Below, piece by piece: positions 9,439 through 17,703 of a DNA stretch of 64,000 nucleotides (positions are counted from its first letter, which is position 1; each line of letters starts with the position of its first letter). Under the pieces are notes generated by a model. That model was not told where the DNA came from. It saw only the letters and a program-made list of their open reading frames with translations, and did not search any database. The DNA is from Jeotgalicoccus nanhaiensis (GTDB lineage: Bacteria; Bacillota; Bacilli; Staphylococcales; Salinicoccaceae), in contig SPPL01000005.1 in NCBI GenBank assembly GCA_004570955.1, positions 80,987 through 144,986 on the forward strand. Direction: 5' to 3'. Position numbers and translations under genes: made by a program.

Positions 9439-10344
9439 ATGAATGATACAGAGAGAATAGATACGCTCATCGAAGCCCTGCCCTACATTAATATTTTCCA
9501 GGATAATATTATCGTGCTGAAATACGGCGGCAATGCCATGGTCAATGACAGCTTAAAAGAGTCGGTCATGCAGGATGTGCTGCTCATGAAATCGGTCGGT
9601 ATCAAGCCTGTCATCGTTCACGGCGGCGGACCGTTCATCAATAATATGCTGACCGATTTAAATATCGAAACCGAGTTTAAAAAGGGACTCCGCGTGACAG
9701 ATGATGCGGTGATGAATGTTGCTGAAATGGTGTTATCCGGCCAGGTGAATAAGGATATTGTAAAACATTACAATAAAATCGGCGGCAAGGCTGTCGGTAT
9801 TTCAGGCAAGGACGGCAATCTGATTAAAGTGAAGAAGAAGTACATTGAAGAGCATAATAATAAGGGGGAAATCAGACAGGTAGATATCGGCCTTGTCGGG
9901 GAGATTGAAACGATTGATCCTGCTCTCGTGACCTTGCTGATTGACAATGACTTCGTCCCTGTCATTTCACCAGTGGCTGCGGATATGAACGGCGACACTT
10001 ATAACGTGAATGCGGACTATGTCGCAGGAGAAATTGCCGGTGCAATCGGCGCTGATAAATTTATTCTTTTAACAGATACTAAAGGGGTATGCAAAGATAA
10101 AGACGACGAATCGACGCTGCTCGCAGAACTCACACTGGCAGAGGTGGAAAAGCATATAGAATCGGGTGTGATCTCAGAAGGTATGATTCCGAAAGTAGAA
10201 TGCTGTTCACACGCGCTTAGAAAAGGCGTCAGGCAGGCGCATATTGTCGACGGCCGTCTTAAGCATTCATTGCTTTTAGAGCTGTTCTTTGATGCAGGAA
10301 TCGGCACGATGATTATACCTCATGAAGGAGGAAGAGTTTTATGA
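9439..10344 (+). CDS. argB: Acetylglutamate kinase, arginine-sensitive type
   Basis: An amino-acid kinase of 301 residues that phosphorylates N-acetylglutamate. KYGGNAM and the GGGPFI loop mark the ATP and substrate sites. The preferred start is ATG 9439, seven to nine bases after AGGATGA; in-frame ATGs at 9409 and 9430 are less well placed, and 9409 would overlap argJ by 20 bp. Even with this start the protein keeps an N-terminal helix (TLIEALPYIN) ahead of KYGG. That helix builds the hexamer in arginine-inhibited kinases and is missing from the shorter Bacillus and E. coli type. This suggests feedback inhibition by arginine, which fits the cyclic ArgJ route. Confidence 0.94.
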   Translation: MNDTERIDTLIEALPYINIFQDNIIVLKYGGNAMVNDSLKESVMQDVLLMKSVGIKPVIVHGGGPFINNMLTDLNIETEFKKGLRVTDDAVMNVAEMVLSGQVNKDIVKHYNKIGGKAVGISGKDGNLIKVKKKYIEEHNNKGEIRQVDIGLVGEIETIDPALVTLLIDNDFVPVISPVAADMNGDTYNVNADYVAGEIAGAIGADKFILLTDTKGVCKDKDDESTLLAELTLAEVEKHIESGVISEGMIPKVECCSHALRKGVRQAHIVDGRLKHSLLLELFFDAGIGTMIIPHEGGRVL

Positions 10345-11549
10345 AGACAGAAGATTTAATTGAGCTTGGCAATTCGGCACTATTCAATACTTATAACCGC
10401 GGCGATAAAATATTTGTTTCAGGTAAAGGCACATATATTAAAAATAACGACGGCGAAGAGTTTCTTGATTTCGTTTCAGGCATTGCGACTAATATTTTGG
10501 GCCATGCTCATGAAAAAATTGTTGAAGCGGTCATGAAGCAAGCTTCAGAGCTGATGCATATTTCCAATGTATACTGGAATAAACCGTCGATTGAACTTGC
10601 TGATAAACTCGTAAATTATAAAGGAGCCGGCAGTTTATCGAAAGTATTCTTTACAAACTCAGGCGCTGAGGCGAACGAGGGCGCTCTGAAATTGGCACGG
10701 AAGTACGGCAGGGAAGTGAATGGTCCGGAGTGTACAACAGTGATTTCTTTAGTGGATTCATTTCACGGCCGCACGATGGCAACCTTGTCCGCCACAGGCC
10801 AGACGGATATGCACAAAGACTTTCAGCCGCTCCTGTCCGGTTCAAAATATGTTGAATTAAATGACAGTGAAGGTTTGAAGGCTGCTGTTGATAATAATAC
10901 GTGTGCGATTATTTTTGAGACGATTCAGGGCGAAGGTGGTATTAATACTTTAAGCGAGTCATTCATCGATACGCTGAATGAGCTTCAGAAGGACGGTGTG
11001 CTGCTGATTATCGATGAAGTTCAGACCGGCATGGGACGCACTGGGACACTTTTTTCATTTGAGCAGTTCGGCCTGGAACCAGATGTCGTGACACTTGCCA
11101 AAGGGCTCGGCGGCGGCTTTCCGATTGGTGCATTTCTTGCGACCGATAAAGTTGCGGCACACTTTAAACCGGGTGATCACGGGACGACGCTCGGCGGAAA
11201 TCCCCTTGCAACCGCAGTCGGCAATGCAATATTTGATGAAATTATTGAAGCGGATTTGCTCGATAATGCTGCAGCGCGTTCAGCTGAGCTCACTGCAGGT
11301 CTCGAGAAAATATCCGCTGAAACCGGCAGTATTGCTGAAGTGAAAGGACTCGGCCTCCTGATTGGTGTACAATTTGATGAAGCTGTGCCGGCAGCTGATA
11401 TTTTATCAGCATGCTATGATGAAAAAATGCTGGTAGTAACAGCGAAAAATAATGTTGTGCGCCTGCTTCCCCCGCTCAATGTAAGCGCTGAAGAAATCGA
11501 TGAAGCTCTGGAGAAATTTGGTGCAGCGGTTAAAAAAGTTGCAGGATAA
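10341..11549 (+). CDS. argD: Acetylornithine aminotransferase
   Basis: A 402-residue class III PLP aminotransferase converting acetylglutamate semialdehyde to acetylornithine. Visible motifs are the phosphate-binding TNSGAEANE (about 105-113), IIDEVQTGMGRTG (223-235, with the PLP-ring Asp) and the Schiff-base Lys254 in TLAKGLGGGFP. The start overlaps the argB stop by four bases (ATGA). It is the last gene of the operon and is followed by a terminator. The family overlaps ornithine aminotransferase (RocD), but operon position favours ArgD. Confidence 0.95.
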   Translation: MKTEDLIELGNSALFNTYNRGDKIFVSGKGTYIKNNDGEEFLDFVSGIATNILGHAHEKIVEAVMKQASELMHISNVYWNKPSIELADKLVNYKGAGSLSKVFFTNSGAEANEGALKLARKYGREVNGPECTTVISLVDSFHGRTMATLSATGQTDMHKDFQPLLSGSKYVELNDSEGLKAAVDNNTCAIIFETIQGEGGINTLSESFIDTLNELQKDGVLLIIDEVQTGMGRTGTLFSFEQFGLEPDVVTLAKGLGGGFPIGAFLATDKVAAHFKPGDHGTTLGGNPLATAVGNAIFDEIIEADLLDNAAARSAELTAGLEKISAETGSIAEVKGLGLLIGVQFDEAVPAADILSACYDEKMLVVTAKNNVVRLLPPLNVSAEEIDEALEKFGAAVKKVAG

Positions 11550-11553
11550 TATG

Positions 11554-11591
11554 AAAAAGCCATCAAATCCGTTAAGGATTCGATGGCTTTT
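11554..11591. terminator. Bidirectional terminator between argD and the SDR gene
   Basis: Stem AAAAAGCCATC...GATGGCTTTT with inner pairing of AATCC and GGATT. T-runs occur on both strands. It closes the arg operon on plus, and possibly also the convergent SDR transcript on minus. Confidence 0.82.
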
Positions 11592-11596
11592 ATCGT

Positions 11597-11719
11597 TTGT
11601 CAGACACTGTCGGTTTCACGGTGTCCGATAAAAAGATTTGTCAGACACTGTCAGTTCCACGGTGTCCGATAAAAGGATTTGTCAGACACTGTCGGTTTCA
11701 CGGTGTCCGATAAATACCC
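11597..11719. repeat. Three tandem copies of a 41-bp hairpin repeat
   Basis: Units at 11597-11637, 11638-11678 and 11679-11719. Each has the plan arm TTGTCAGACACTGT, 7-base loop, arm ACGGTGTCCGATAA and a short AT-rich spacer, so each can fold as a 14-bp stem with one mismatch and two G-T pairs. The second unit differs in the loop, and the last unit diverges at its end. The same family reappears at 54389-54690. There is no long open frame and no unique spacers, so it is neither coding nor CRISPR. It lies between convergent argD and the SDR gene. Confidence 0.88.
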
Positions 11720-11732
11720 AAATGCACTTTAT

Positions 11733-12518
11733 TTACCAAGCGTGGCCGCTGCCGCCGTCAATATTCACCGCGGTCCCGCTCACGTATGATGCTAAATCAG
11801 AACAAAGGAAGGTAATCACGTTCGCGGCTTCCGATGTATCTCCAATACGGCCAAGCGGGATGTTGTCCGCCTTAGAAGCGGAGAATTCTTCCCATGATAA
11901 TTCCGGAGACTGCTTCTGCCAGCGTTTTTCGATCTGGTCGCTCCGAATCAGACCGATGCATACTGCGTTTACACGAACGCCGTACTGTCCGAGGTCTTTG
12001 CTCATCGCTTTAGTGAGCGCGAGTCCTGCACTCCGCGATACTGTTGTCGGCAGTGAGTTCGGCTGCGGCGTTTTCCCCATGACTGCTGTTAAGTTTAATA
12101 TTGCCCCGCCCTGTTTTTTCAAATGCGGCAGTGCGGCTTTTGCCATTTTTACTGCTGCCATCACTTTCAGATCAATATCCTCTTCCCAGTCTGCAAGTTC
12201 AACATCTTCAAAGTTTTTGGCAAACGAACTGCCTGCATTATTCACAAGCACGTCCAGCCGTCCGTATTTCTCAATGACTGCTTCAACAATTTTCTCACCT
12301 GCGCCGCTTTCAGTTATATCCTGCGCAATATAGTCAACGTCACCAAATTCACGAAGTTCCTCAGCCGCTTCTTTTAAAGCTTCTTCACCGCGTGCAACCA
12401 GCATCACTTTAGCCCCGAGCTTTACCATCTGTTCTGCTGTTTCACGTCCGATACCTTTACTCGAGCCCGTAATGACCGCTGCTTTTCCCTGATAACCGAA
12501 ATCCATTAACTCTGACAC
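11733..12518 (-). CDS. SDR family oxidoreductase-like protein with altered catalytic residues
   Basis: A 261-residue Rossmann protein with the SDR nucleotide motif TGSSKGIG (residues about 17-24), the structural LVNNAGSS and the C-terminal VNIDGGSGHAW. At the active site the usual Tyr-x-x-x-Lys is replaced: the segment before AGLALTKAM reads TTVSRS, so Tyr becomes Thr and Lys becomes Ser. A known SDR subgroup annotated as beta-ketoacyl-ACP-reductase-like also departs from the catalytic tetrad. Start GTG 12518 behind AAGGAG. It follows yebC by 20 bp in the same operon. Enzyme activity should not be assumed. Confidence 0.82.
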   Translation of the reverse strand: MSELMDFGYQGKAAVITGSSKGIGRETAEQMVKLGAKVMLVARGEEALKEAAEELREFGDVDYIAQDITESGAGEKIVEAVIEKYGRLDVLVNNAGSSFAKNFEDVELADWEEDIDLKVMAAVKMAKAALPHLKKQGGAILNLTAVMGKTPQPNSLPTTVSRSAGLALTKAMSKDLGQYGVRVNAVCIGLIRSDQIEKRWQKQSPELSWEEFSASKADNIPLGRIGDTSEAANVITFLCSDLASYVSGTAVNIDGGSGHAW

Positions 12519-12538
12519 AGTATCACTCCTTCATAAGT

Positions 12539-13258
12539 TTACTCACCTAAGTTTACATTATGAAACACGTTCGATACATCTTCCAGGTCTTCTAAAGCAT
12601 CAATCAGTTTCTCAAACTGTTCGAGATCTTCTTCTTCTAAAGTCACTTCGTTCTGCGCAATCATCGCATGTTCCGCCACTTCGAAGTCTTCGACTCCAAG
12701 CTTATCAAGCGCTTCTTTAATATCATTATATGCCTGCGGTTCACCGTAGACGACGGTCATCCCGTTTTCTTCCGCAACATCTTTCACATCGACTTCTGCT
12801 TCCATTAAATGCATAAGCACAGTCTCATCGTCAAATCCGCTAAAAACAAAGACAGAAACGCTGTCGAACATATAGCTGACTGCCCCGCTGACACCCATAT
12901 TCCCGCCGTTTTTACCGAAGGCTGCACGGACATCAGATACTGTGCGGTTCACATTATTAGTCAGTGCATCGGCAATAATCATCGAACCACCGGGTCCGAA
13001 ACCTTCATAGCGGAGTTCGTCAAATGTTTCGTCGTCGCCGCCTTTCGCTTTTTCAATCGCTTTATCGATAATATGCTTCGGCACAGAATAAGTTTTAGCA
13101 CGTTCCAGTACGACTTTCAGCGCCTGGTTGGTTTCCGGATCCGGATCTCCTTTTTTCGCTGCTACATATATTTCTCTCCCGAACTTTGCATATATCCGGC
13201 TTGTGTTCTGATCTTTCTGTGCTTTCTTTTCTTTAATATTATTCCATTTTCTTCCCAT
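12539..13258 (-). CDS. YebC/PmpR (TACO1) family protein
   Basis: A 239-residue protein with the family start [13 protein letters not shown], the conserved [15 protein letters not shown] block and GFGPGG near residue 85. Family members were first described as DNA-binding regulators, and some have been linked to translation of difficult sequences such as proline runs; which role applies here is not decided by sequence. Three domains are expected: an N-terminal helical part, then two alpha/beta parts. It lies within a minus-strand operon, 47 bp after the upstream Rossmann gene and 20 bp before the SDR gene. Confidence 0.93.
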   Translation of the reverse strand: MGRKWNNIKEKKAQKDQNTSRIYAKFGREIYVAAKKGDPDPETNQALKVVLERAKTYSVPKHIIDKAIEKAKGGDDETFDELRYEGFGPGGSMIIADALTNNVNRTVSDVRAAFGKNGGNMGVSGAVSYMFDSVSVFVFSGFDDETVLMHLMEAEVDVKDVAEENGMTVVYGEPQAYNDIKEALDKLGVEDFEVAEHAMIAQNEVTLEEEDLEQFEKLIDALEDLEDVSNVFHNVNLGE

Positions 13259-13305
13259 CGGTCATCTTCCTTATTCCAGTATAATTTCTTTTATATTTTA
13301 TCACT

Positions 13306-14220
13306 TTATTTATTTCTGCGCGGCCGCTGTTCAGGCACATCTTTATTAATAATCATTTCAACCTGATAAATTCTGCTGACAAGCGAGTGGATTGGAGCCT
13401 GTGTCATTTTAAACACCGGCCACGGCAGTGATGGTTCAAAGTCGTGCAGTGCCATAATGAACTCTTCTCTCTCTGGCAGCTTTCTGAATTCAAAGCGCTG
13501 TTCTTTATTTGTCGAGCGTTTCTTCAGGCTCCCGCCTGTAATTTCAAACAGCACAATATCCTCTTCAGAACGGGCCTCATTAAATTTTAAGACAAGCACC
13601 GGTTTCGGCTTATCGAGCACATTTATATACACCGTATTATTTTCGATGCGGGTATTAACGAAATCGTAAATGATTTCATCGAGCCAGGCGAAGTAATACC
13701 ATGCCACATTCTCTAGTGTCCATCCCGGAGGCAGCGGAGCTCGCTGCACGCTCCGTACATTGTTATAATCCTTCGTTTTATAAGTCAGGTTTTTGCCGTA
13801 GCGGCGGATAGGCGTTTCTGTTTTCTGAACCCTGGTACCGTAAGCACCTAATATCGATAAAATACTGCCGTCTGACAGTTCATCGGCGATATATATTATC
13901 TGTTCCACGTTATTAGTGCTTGCCGCCCGTGCGATATTATCCGCAATCAGCAAATATAAATCGTAAAATTTCCCCTGCGTCAGCCTGTTGAGCCGCATAA
14001 TCGGGTCTTCGTAAAAAATTACCACATCAATATTCCTGAGCGCTTCTTCAACTTCAGGTAAAATAAATAAATCTTTTTTAATAAATGTAATATTTTCGTA
14101 ATCCGGCGCCTGTTTCGGACTTGAAAAAGCGAACAGGTTAGCCGCTTCGTTGAGCTCTAAATACAGATGCTCGCCGATTCTGCCATGTACACCCATAAGC
14201 AGTACATTTTTCTTTGTCAT
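13306..14220 (-). CDS. NAD(P)-binding Rossmann-fold protein, atypical SDR
   Basis: A 304-residue protein that begins LLMGVHGRIGEHLYLEL, a GxxGxxG nucleotide-binding start, and continues as an atypical or extended SDR through about residue 200. The canonical YxxxK pair is not evident, so it may bind a nucleotide without being a classical dehydrogenase. The C-terminal third (after about 200) has no motif I recognise and ends in a basic RPRRNK tail. An AGGAGG site precedes the ATG. It sits 10 bp after the MFS gene and before yebC on the same strand, probably in one transcript. Function unknown. Confidence 0.7.
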   Translation of the reverse strand: MTKKNVLLMGVHGRIGEHLYLELNEAANLFAFSSPKQAPDYENITFIKKDLFILPEVEEALRNIDVVIFYEDPIMRLNRLTQGKFYDLYLLIADNIARAASTNNVEQIIYIADELSDGSILSILGAYGTRVQKTETPIRRYGKNLTYKTKDYNNVRSVQRAPLPPGWTLENVAWYYFAWLDEIIYDFVNTRIENNTVYINVLDKPKPVLVLKFNEARSEEDIVLFEITGGSLKKRSTNKEQRFEFRKLPEREEFIMALHDFEPSLPWPVFKMTQAPIHSLVSRIYQVEMIINKDVPEQRPRRNK

Positions 14221-14230
14221 AACAATCCTC

Positions 14231-15382
14231 CTATTGACGGCTTATTTCCAGTCTGTAACGAATAAACATTAAAATTACAAGCATGACAAGCGTCAGCAGA
14301 CCGATACCGAGAAACGGCAGATTAAACACCGTTGCAAAATAGCCTGCAAGCACAGAGCCCGCTACAGAGCCGAGTGAAAAATAAGAGTAAAAGATTCCGT
14401 TTGCCTTGCCCCGCTCATTCATTTCAGAATGTTCCGCGATAATCTTATTCATCGACGGGAAGATAAAACCGAATCCGAATCCGTAAATCACCATGACTAA
14501 AAAGACAAAACCTGACGACGGAGCGAAGTGCAGCAGTATCATGCTGGCACTTAAAATCAGGATGCCGGCGGCAACGAGACTTTCACTTTTATAGCGCGAA
14601 TATATTTTATTAATCGGTGTCGCAAAAACAATAATTGCCGTCACACCAAACACGCTCAGCATCATGCCTGTCATCGATGCTTCAAGGCCGAGAATGCCGG
14701 TTTTTATCGGCAGTCCGAAAGCCAGTGTCCCCTGGGCAATCATCAAGGTAAATGATGAGAGGTATGCCACATTTAAGGACGGCCGGAGCAGCAGTTCTTT
14801 AAAAGGTGTTGCCGCGTGACGCGTTCTGCTTTCGTCTGTCGAACTTTCCTTAATACCAAAGAAGGTTAAAAGCGTTCCAAATACGTATACCCCGGATAAG
14901 ATGAAGTACACCATTTCGTAGCTGACAGCACTTGAAATAATACCGCCTGCAGCCGGTCCGACTATTGCCGCTGTTCCGATGGCAACACCGGTCAAGGCCA
15001 TCGATTTGCCAATGGCCGACTTCCGGGAAATATCAGCGATTAAACTGAAGGACGCCGGAGTGAGCAGACCGCTTGAAAAACCGTGTATGGCTCTGACACC
15101 AAGCAGTATTGCGATCGACGGCGTCATCGTATAAATCAGCACGAAAAATACTTGCATAATCATGCCGAATAACAGCGTATTTCTGCGTCCGAACTTATCT
15201 GAGAGAAAGCCGCCGGCGATGTTTCCTGCCATATTGAACAGCGAATACATCGCAACGACAATACCTGCTGTAAATTCTGAAGCACCGAGCTCTAAAGCGA
15301 ACGGCGTAATAATCGGCAGCTGGATAAATAAATCCAAAAAGCAGATGACGATAACCAAATATAAAATAACTTTTGACTTCAC
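14231..15382 (-). CDS. MFS transporter
   Basis: A 383-residue major facilitator with 12 predicted spans. The A-motif GFLSDKFGRRNTL lies between spans 2 and 3 (residues about 58-70) and a polar central loop (about 185-200) separates the halves. This length and layout fit drug/H+ antiporters of the 12-span group, but the substrate is not known. The likely start is GTG 15382 after GAGGGA. It heads a minus-strand operon with the Rossmann protein, yebC and the SDR gene. Confidence 0.85.
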   Translation of the reverse strand: MKSKVILYLVIVICFLDLFIQLPIITPFALELGASEFTAGIVVAMYSLFNMAGNIAGGFLSDKFGRRNTLLFGMIMQVFFVLIYTMTPSIAILLGVRAIHGFSSGLLTPASFSLIADISRKSAIGKSMALTGVAIGTAAIVGPAAGGIISSAVSYEMVYFILSGVYVFGTLLTFFGIKESSTDESRTRHAATPFKELLLRPSLNVAYLSSFTLMIAQGTLAFGLPIKTGILGLEASMTGMMLSVFGVTAIIVFATPINKIYSRYKSESLVAAGILILSASMILLHFAPSSGFVFLVMVIYGFGFGFIFPSMNKIIAEHSEMNERGKANGIFYSYFSLGSVAGSVLAGYFATVFNLPFLGIGLLTLVMLVILMFIRYRLEISRQ

Positions 15383-15436
15383 ATTATTCCCTCTATCTAA
15401 AATTCACATTTTCTATCCTTTCAATTATAACGAAAA

Positions 15437-15471
15437 AAAGACAGCAAGGCACGCATGCCCGGCTGTCTTTC
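15437..15471 (-). terminator. Terminator after the dicarboxylate-type symporter
   Basis: Arms AAAGACAGC (15438-15446) and GCTGTCTTT (15462-15470), with A- and T-runs on either side. It lies 18 bp after the symporter stop. Confidence 0.8.
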
Positions 15472-15488
15472 TTTTCTTCGTATAAAAT

Positions 15489-16679
15489 TTAAGCTTTTTT
15501 GTTCAATTTTTGTTCATACGCATCGATGATTGCCGCAACAGCACCGTCACCTGTAACGTTAGTTGCTGTACCAAAGCTGTCCTGGGCAACGTATAAGGCA
15601 ATCATAAAGGCAACTGCCGCTTCATTAAATCCAAGATTAGACATCAGCACACCGCTCGCTGCCATAATCGCACCACCCGGCACACCCGGAGCTGCAATCA
15701 TTACAACACCTAAGAGGAGTATTACACCAAGCATTTCCCACAGCCCCGGCATATCATAGGCCGGGAGAATCGTCATTACCGCAATGGAGCAGCTGACGAT
15801 TGTAATCGTACTGCCGGACAGATGAATAGTCGCACAAAGTGGCACTACGAAGTCCGCTATACGCCCGCGAACACCATTTTCTTTAGTTCTGGCCAGTGTT
15901 ACCGGAATTGTTGCAGCACTCGACATGGTACCGAGTGCTGTAAAATACGCCGGAAGCATATTTTTCAGCATCTTAAACGGATTCTGCTTTAATAATGAAC
16001 CCGCAATTGTATACTGAAGCATCAGCCATACCCAATGCAGAATAACTGCTACAAGCAGTACGACACCAAACACGAGCAGCGTGTCAAATACAGTTCCTGT
16101 CGCTGCCATGCCTGCGAATACTCCCGCAATGTAGAATGGTAAAATTCTGATAATCACTTTTTCAATAATAAATTCTGTGATATCTTTCCCCTGATCAAAG
16201 AACTTAATCATTAAGTCCAGTTTTAGAATGTTCATAACGATACCGACGGCAAAAGCCAGTACAAGCGCCGGTAAAATATCCATGACAGGCGGAATATCAA
16301 ATTCTAAGAACGGAGCAATTTCAGCACCCTCTTCCGGCACTGAACTATCCCCTGTAATACGCGGCATGATAAAACTTGCTACGGCAAAAGCCAAAAGACC
16401 CGCGCCGAGCGTTGATATGTATGCTACTCCTAAAGTCGCGCCGACGACCTTACCCGACCCTGTACCGATTTTTGAAATCCCCGATGCAATAAAAAATAGA
16501 ATAATAAATGGAATTGTAAAGAAGATAAACGCTCCAAGCACTGATTGCATCGTTACGAATAACCTGACAACAGCTTCCATAATAGAACCTGCAGTGCCTC
16601 CGTCACCTACGAGGTAGTATATTCCTCCCACCAGAATACCGGCAACGATACCCGCAATTAATTTTGCTAATAATTTCAC
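15489..16679 (-). CDS. Dicarboxylate/amino acid:cation symporter (DAACS family)
   Basis: A 396-residue membrane protein with about eight spans and the re-entrant loop signatures of the glutamate/dicarboxylate symporters: a Ser-rich GTMSSAATIPVTL (re-entrant loop 1, residues about 250-262) and TNVTGDGAVAAII near the C-terminus, matching the Na+ and substrate site of the family. It imports dicarboxylates or acidic/neutral amino acids with Na+ or H+; the exact substrate is not resolved. GTG start at 16679 six bases after AAGGGGGA. It is a single-gene unit with its own promoter and terminator, and a cre-like site overlaps the -35. Confidence 0.9.
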   Translation of the reverse strand: MKLLAKLIAGIVAGILVGGIYYLVGDGGTAGSIMEAVVRLFVTMQSVLGAFIFFTIPFIILFFIASGISKIGTGSGKVVGATLGVAYISTLGAGLLAFAVASFIMPRITGDSSVPEEGAEIAPFLEFDIPPVMDILPALVLAFAVGIVMNILKLDLMIKFFDQGKDITEFIIEKVIIRILPFYIAGVFAGMAATGTVFDTLLVFGVVLLVAVILHWVWLMLQYTIAGSLLKQNPFKMLKNMLPAYFTALGTMSSAATIPVTLARTKENGVRGRIADFVVPLCATIHLSGSTITIVSCSIAVMTILPAYDMPGLWEMLGVILLLGVVMIAAPGVPGGAIMAASGVLMSNLGFNEAAVAFMIALYVAQDSFGTATNVTGDGAVAAIIDAYEQKLNKKA

Positions 16680-16711
16680 ACTAAATCCCCCTTGATTTTT
16701 TCATCTCAACT

Positions 16712-16749
16712 AACATAGCTTTTTACACTCCGGATTGCAATCGTTTTCT
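16712..16749 (-). promoter_or_regulatory. Promoter of the symporter gene with cre-like site
   Basis: On the minus strand, -35 TTGCAA (16735-16740) and -10 TATGTT (16712-16717) are 17 bp apart. Bases 16736-16749 match the CcpA cre consensus at 12 of 14 positions (AGAAAACGATTGCA). The site would overlap the -35, which fits repression by CcpA. It also touches the 3' end of the upstream acetyltransferase gene. Confidence 0.5.
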
Positions 16750-17251
16750 AAAAAATTTTTTCGTAGGCCGCATACCAGTTATCCAGATTATCATCGAGAT
16801 TCAGATGCCCCTTGTAATCGAAGCCGAGCTTTTGAAACAGCTGCTGCATCGGTTTATTTTCCTGCGAAGTATCGGTATGTATGCCGAGATATTCTTTTTC
16901 CCGTCCGATTTCCACAATGCCTTTTAATATTTTTTGTGCAAGTCCCTGCCCCTGATACTGCGGATCAACAGCGAGCCTGTGAAGGGCAAGACAGTCCATG
17001 CGTGCAAGCTCCCAAGGAATATCGTCATAAGCAAACGCATGATTGTCATCGGCAACGATGCATCCCTTAAGAACTGCTTCCTCTTCAAAAACGTAGAGTG
17101 TGCCGTTTTTTATATCTTTTTTGAAGGTCACATCAGTCGGGTAGTATTCATCCCACTGATAATTCCCCGCTGCGTGCATTCTCGGTATTACTTTTCTGAT
17201 AATTTCCATTATGTAAGGTACATCATCGCTTTCTGCTAAACGTAAAGCCAT
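16748..17251 (-). CDS. GNAT family N-acetyltransferase
   Basis: A 167-residue single-domain acetyltransferase. The acetyl-CoA loop reads VDPQYQGQGLAQKIL (residues about 95-110), with LHRLAVDP as the preceding strand, and the C-terminal half has the usual beta-bulge region. The substrate is unknown. The start ATG at 17251 is nine bases after GGAGG. Transcribed alone; the symporter promoter begins at its 3' end, and no terminator is visible for it. Confidence 0.88.
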   Translation of the reverse strand: MALRLAESDDVPYIMEIIRKVIPRMHAAGNYQWDEYYPTDVTFKKDIKNGTLYVFEEEAVLKGCIVADDNHAFAYDDIPWELARMDCLALHRLAVDPQYQGQGLAQKILKGIVEIGREKEYLGIHTDTSQENKPMQQLFQKLGFDYKGHLNLDDNLDNWYAAYEKIF

Positions 17252-17363
17252 TCGTTTTCCTCCATTTAATATTAATTTTCTTAAAATACCGTCAATAAGC
17301 TATGCATATAATTATACATTGTTGTATACTATTTTAAAGACTAAAAATGTAAGGGGTTTTATA

Positions 17364-17645
17364 ATGTTCAAGTTTGATAAAAACACTGTTCCGTATCATA
17401 TTTCGAATATGATATTTTACTTAGTCACATTAGCTGTTGTCGGCCTGATTTATTATTTCGCATTTTTACCGCCGCTTCTGGAAGTTACAACATCTGAATT
17501 TTTCGCATCATTCGGTTTTGGCGAGTTTATCGGATCGCTGTTCTTCCTGATTTTAATTATCGTTCCGCTACTTCTTATCGCTGGCGCTGTGTATCATTTA
17601 ATTAAACTGATTAAACCGGGAAGAAACGTACCCGCAGAAAATTGA
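17364..17645 (+). CDS. Small two-span membrane protein, unknown function
   Basis: A 93-residue protein. ATG at 17364 is chosen because AAGGGG lies eight bases upstream; an earlier in-frame start at 17319 lacks a site. Two hydrophobic spans are predicted (about 14-34 and 58-82), with a short charged C-terminal tail. I recognise no family. It stands alone between the divergent acetyltransferase gene and the convergent DsbA-like gene, followed by a strong terminator. Confidence 0.7.
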   Translation: MFKFDKNTVPYHISNMIFYLVTLAVVGLIYYFAFLPPLLEVTTSEFFASFGFGEFIGSLFFLILIIVPLLLIAGAVYHLIKLIKPGRNVPAEN

Positions 17646-17661
17646 TTTCCATGGGGATGGA

Positions 17662-17695
17662 AAAAACTCCGCAATCAGAAGGCTGCGGAGTTTTT
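17662..17695. terminator. Bidirectional terminator
   Basis: Arms AAAAACTCCGCA (17662-17673) and TGCGGAGTTTTT (17684-17695). Perfect stem with T-runs on both strands, between the small membrane protein gene and the convergent DsbA-like gene. Confidence 0.88.
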
Positions 17696-17703
17696 CTATA
17701 AAG

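Noticed and set aside
11638..12333. Open frame of 231 codons on plus
   Set aside because: Antisense to the SDR gene and starting inside the 41-bp repeats; a shadow frame.
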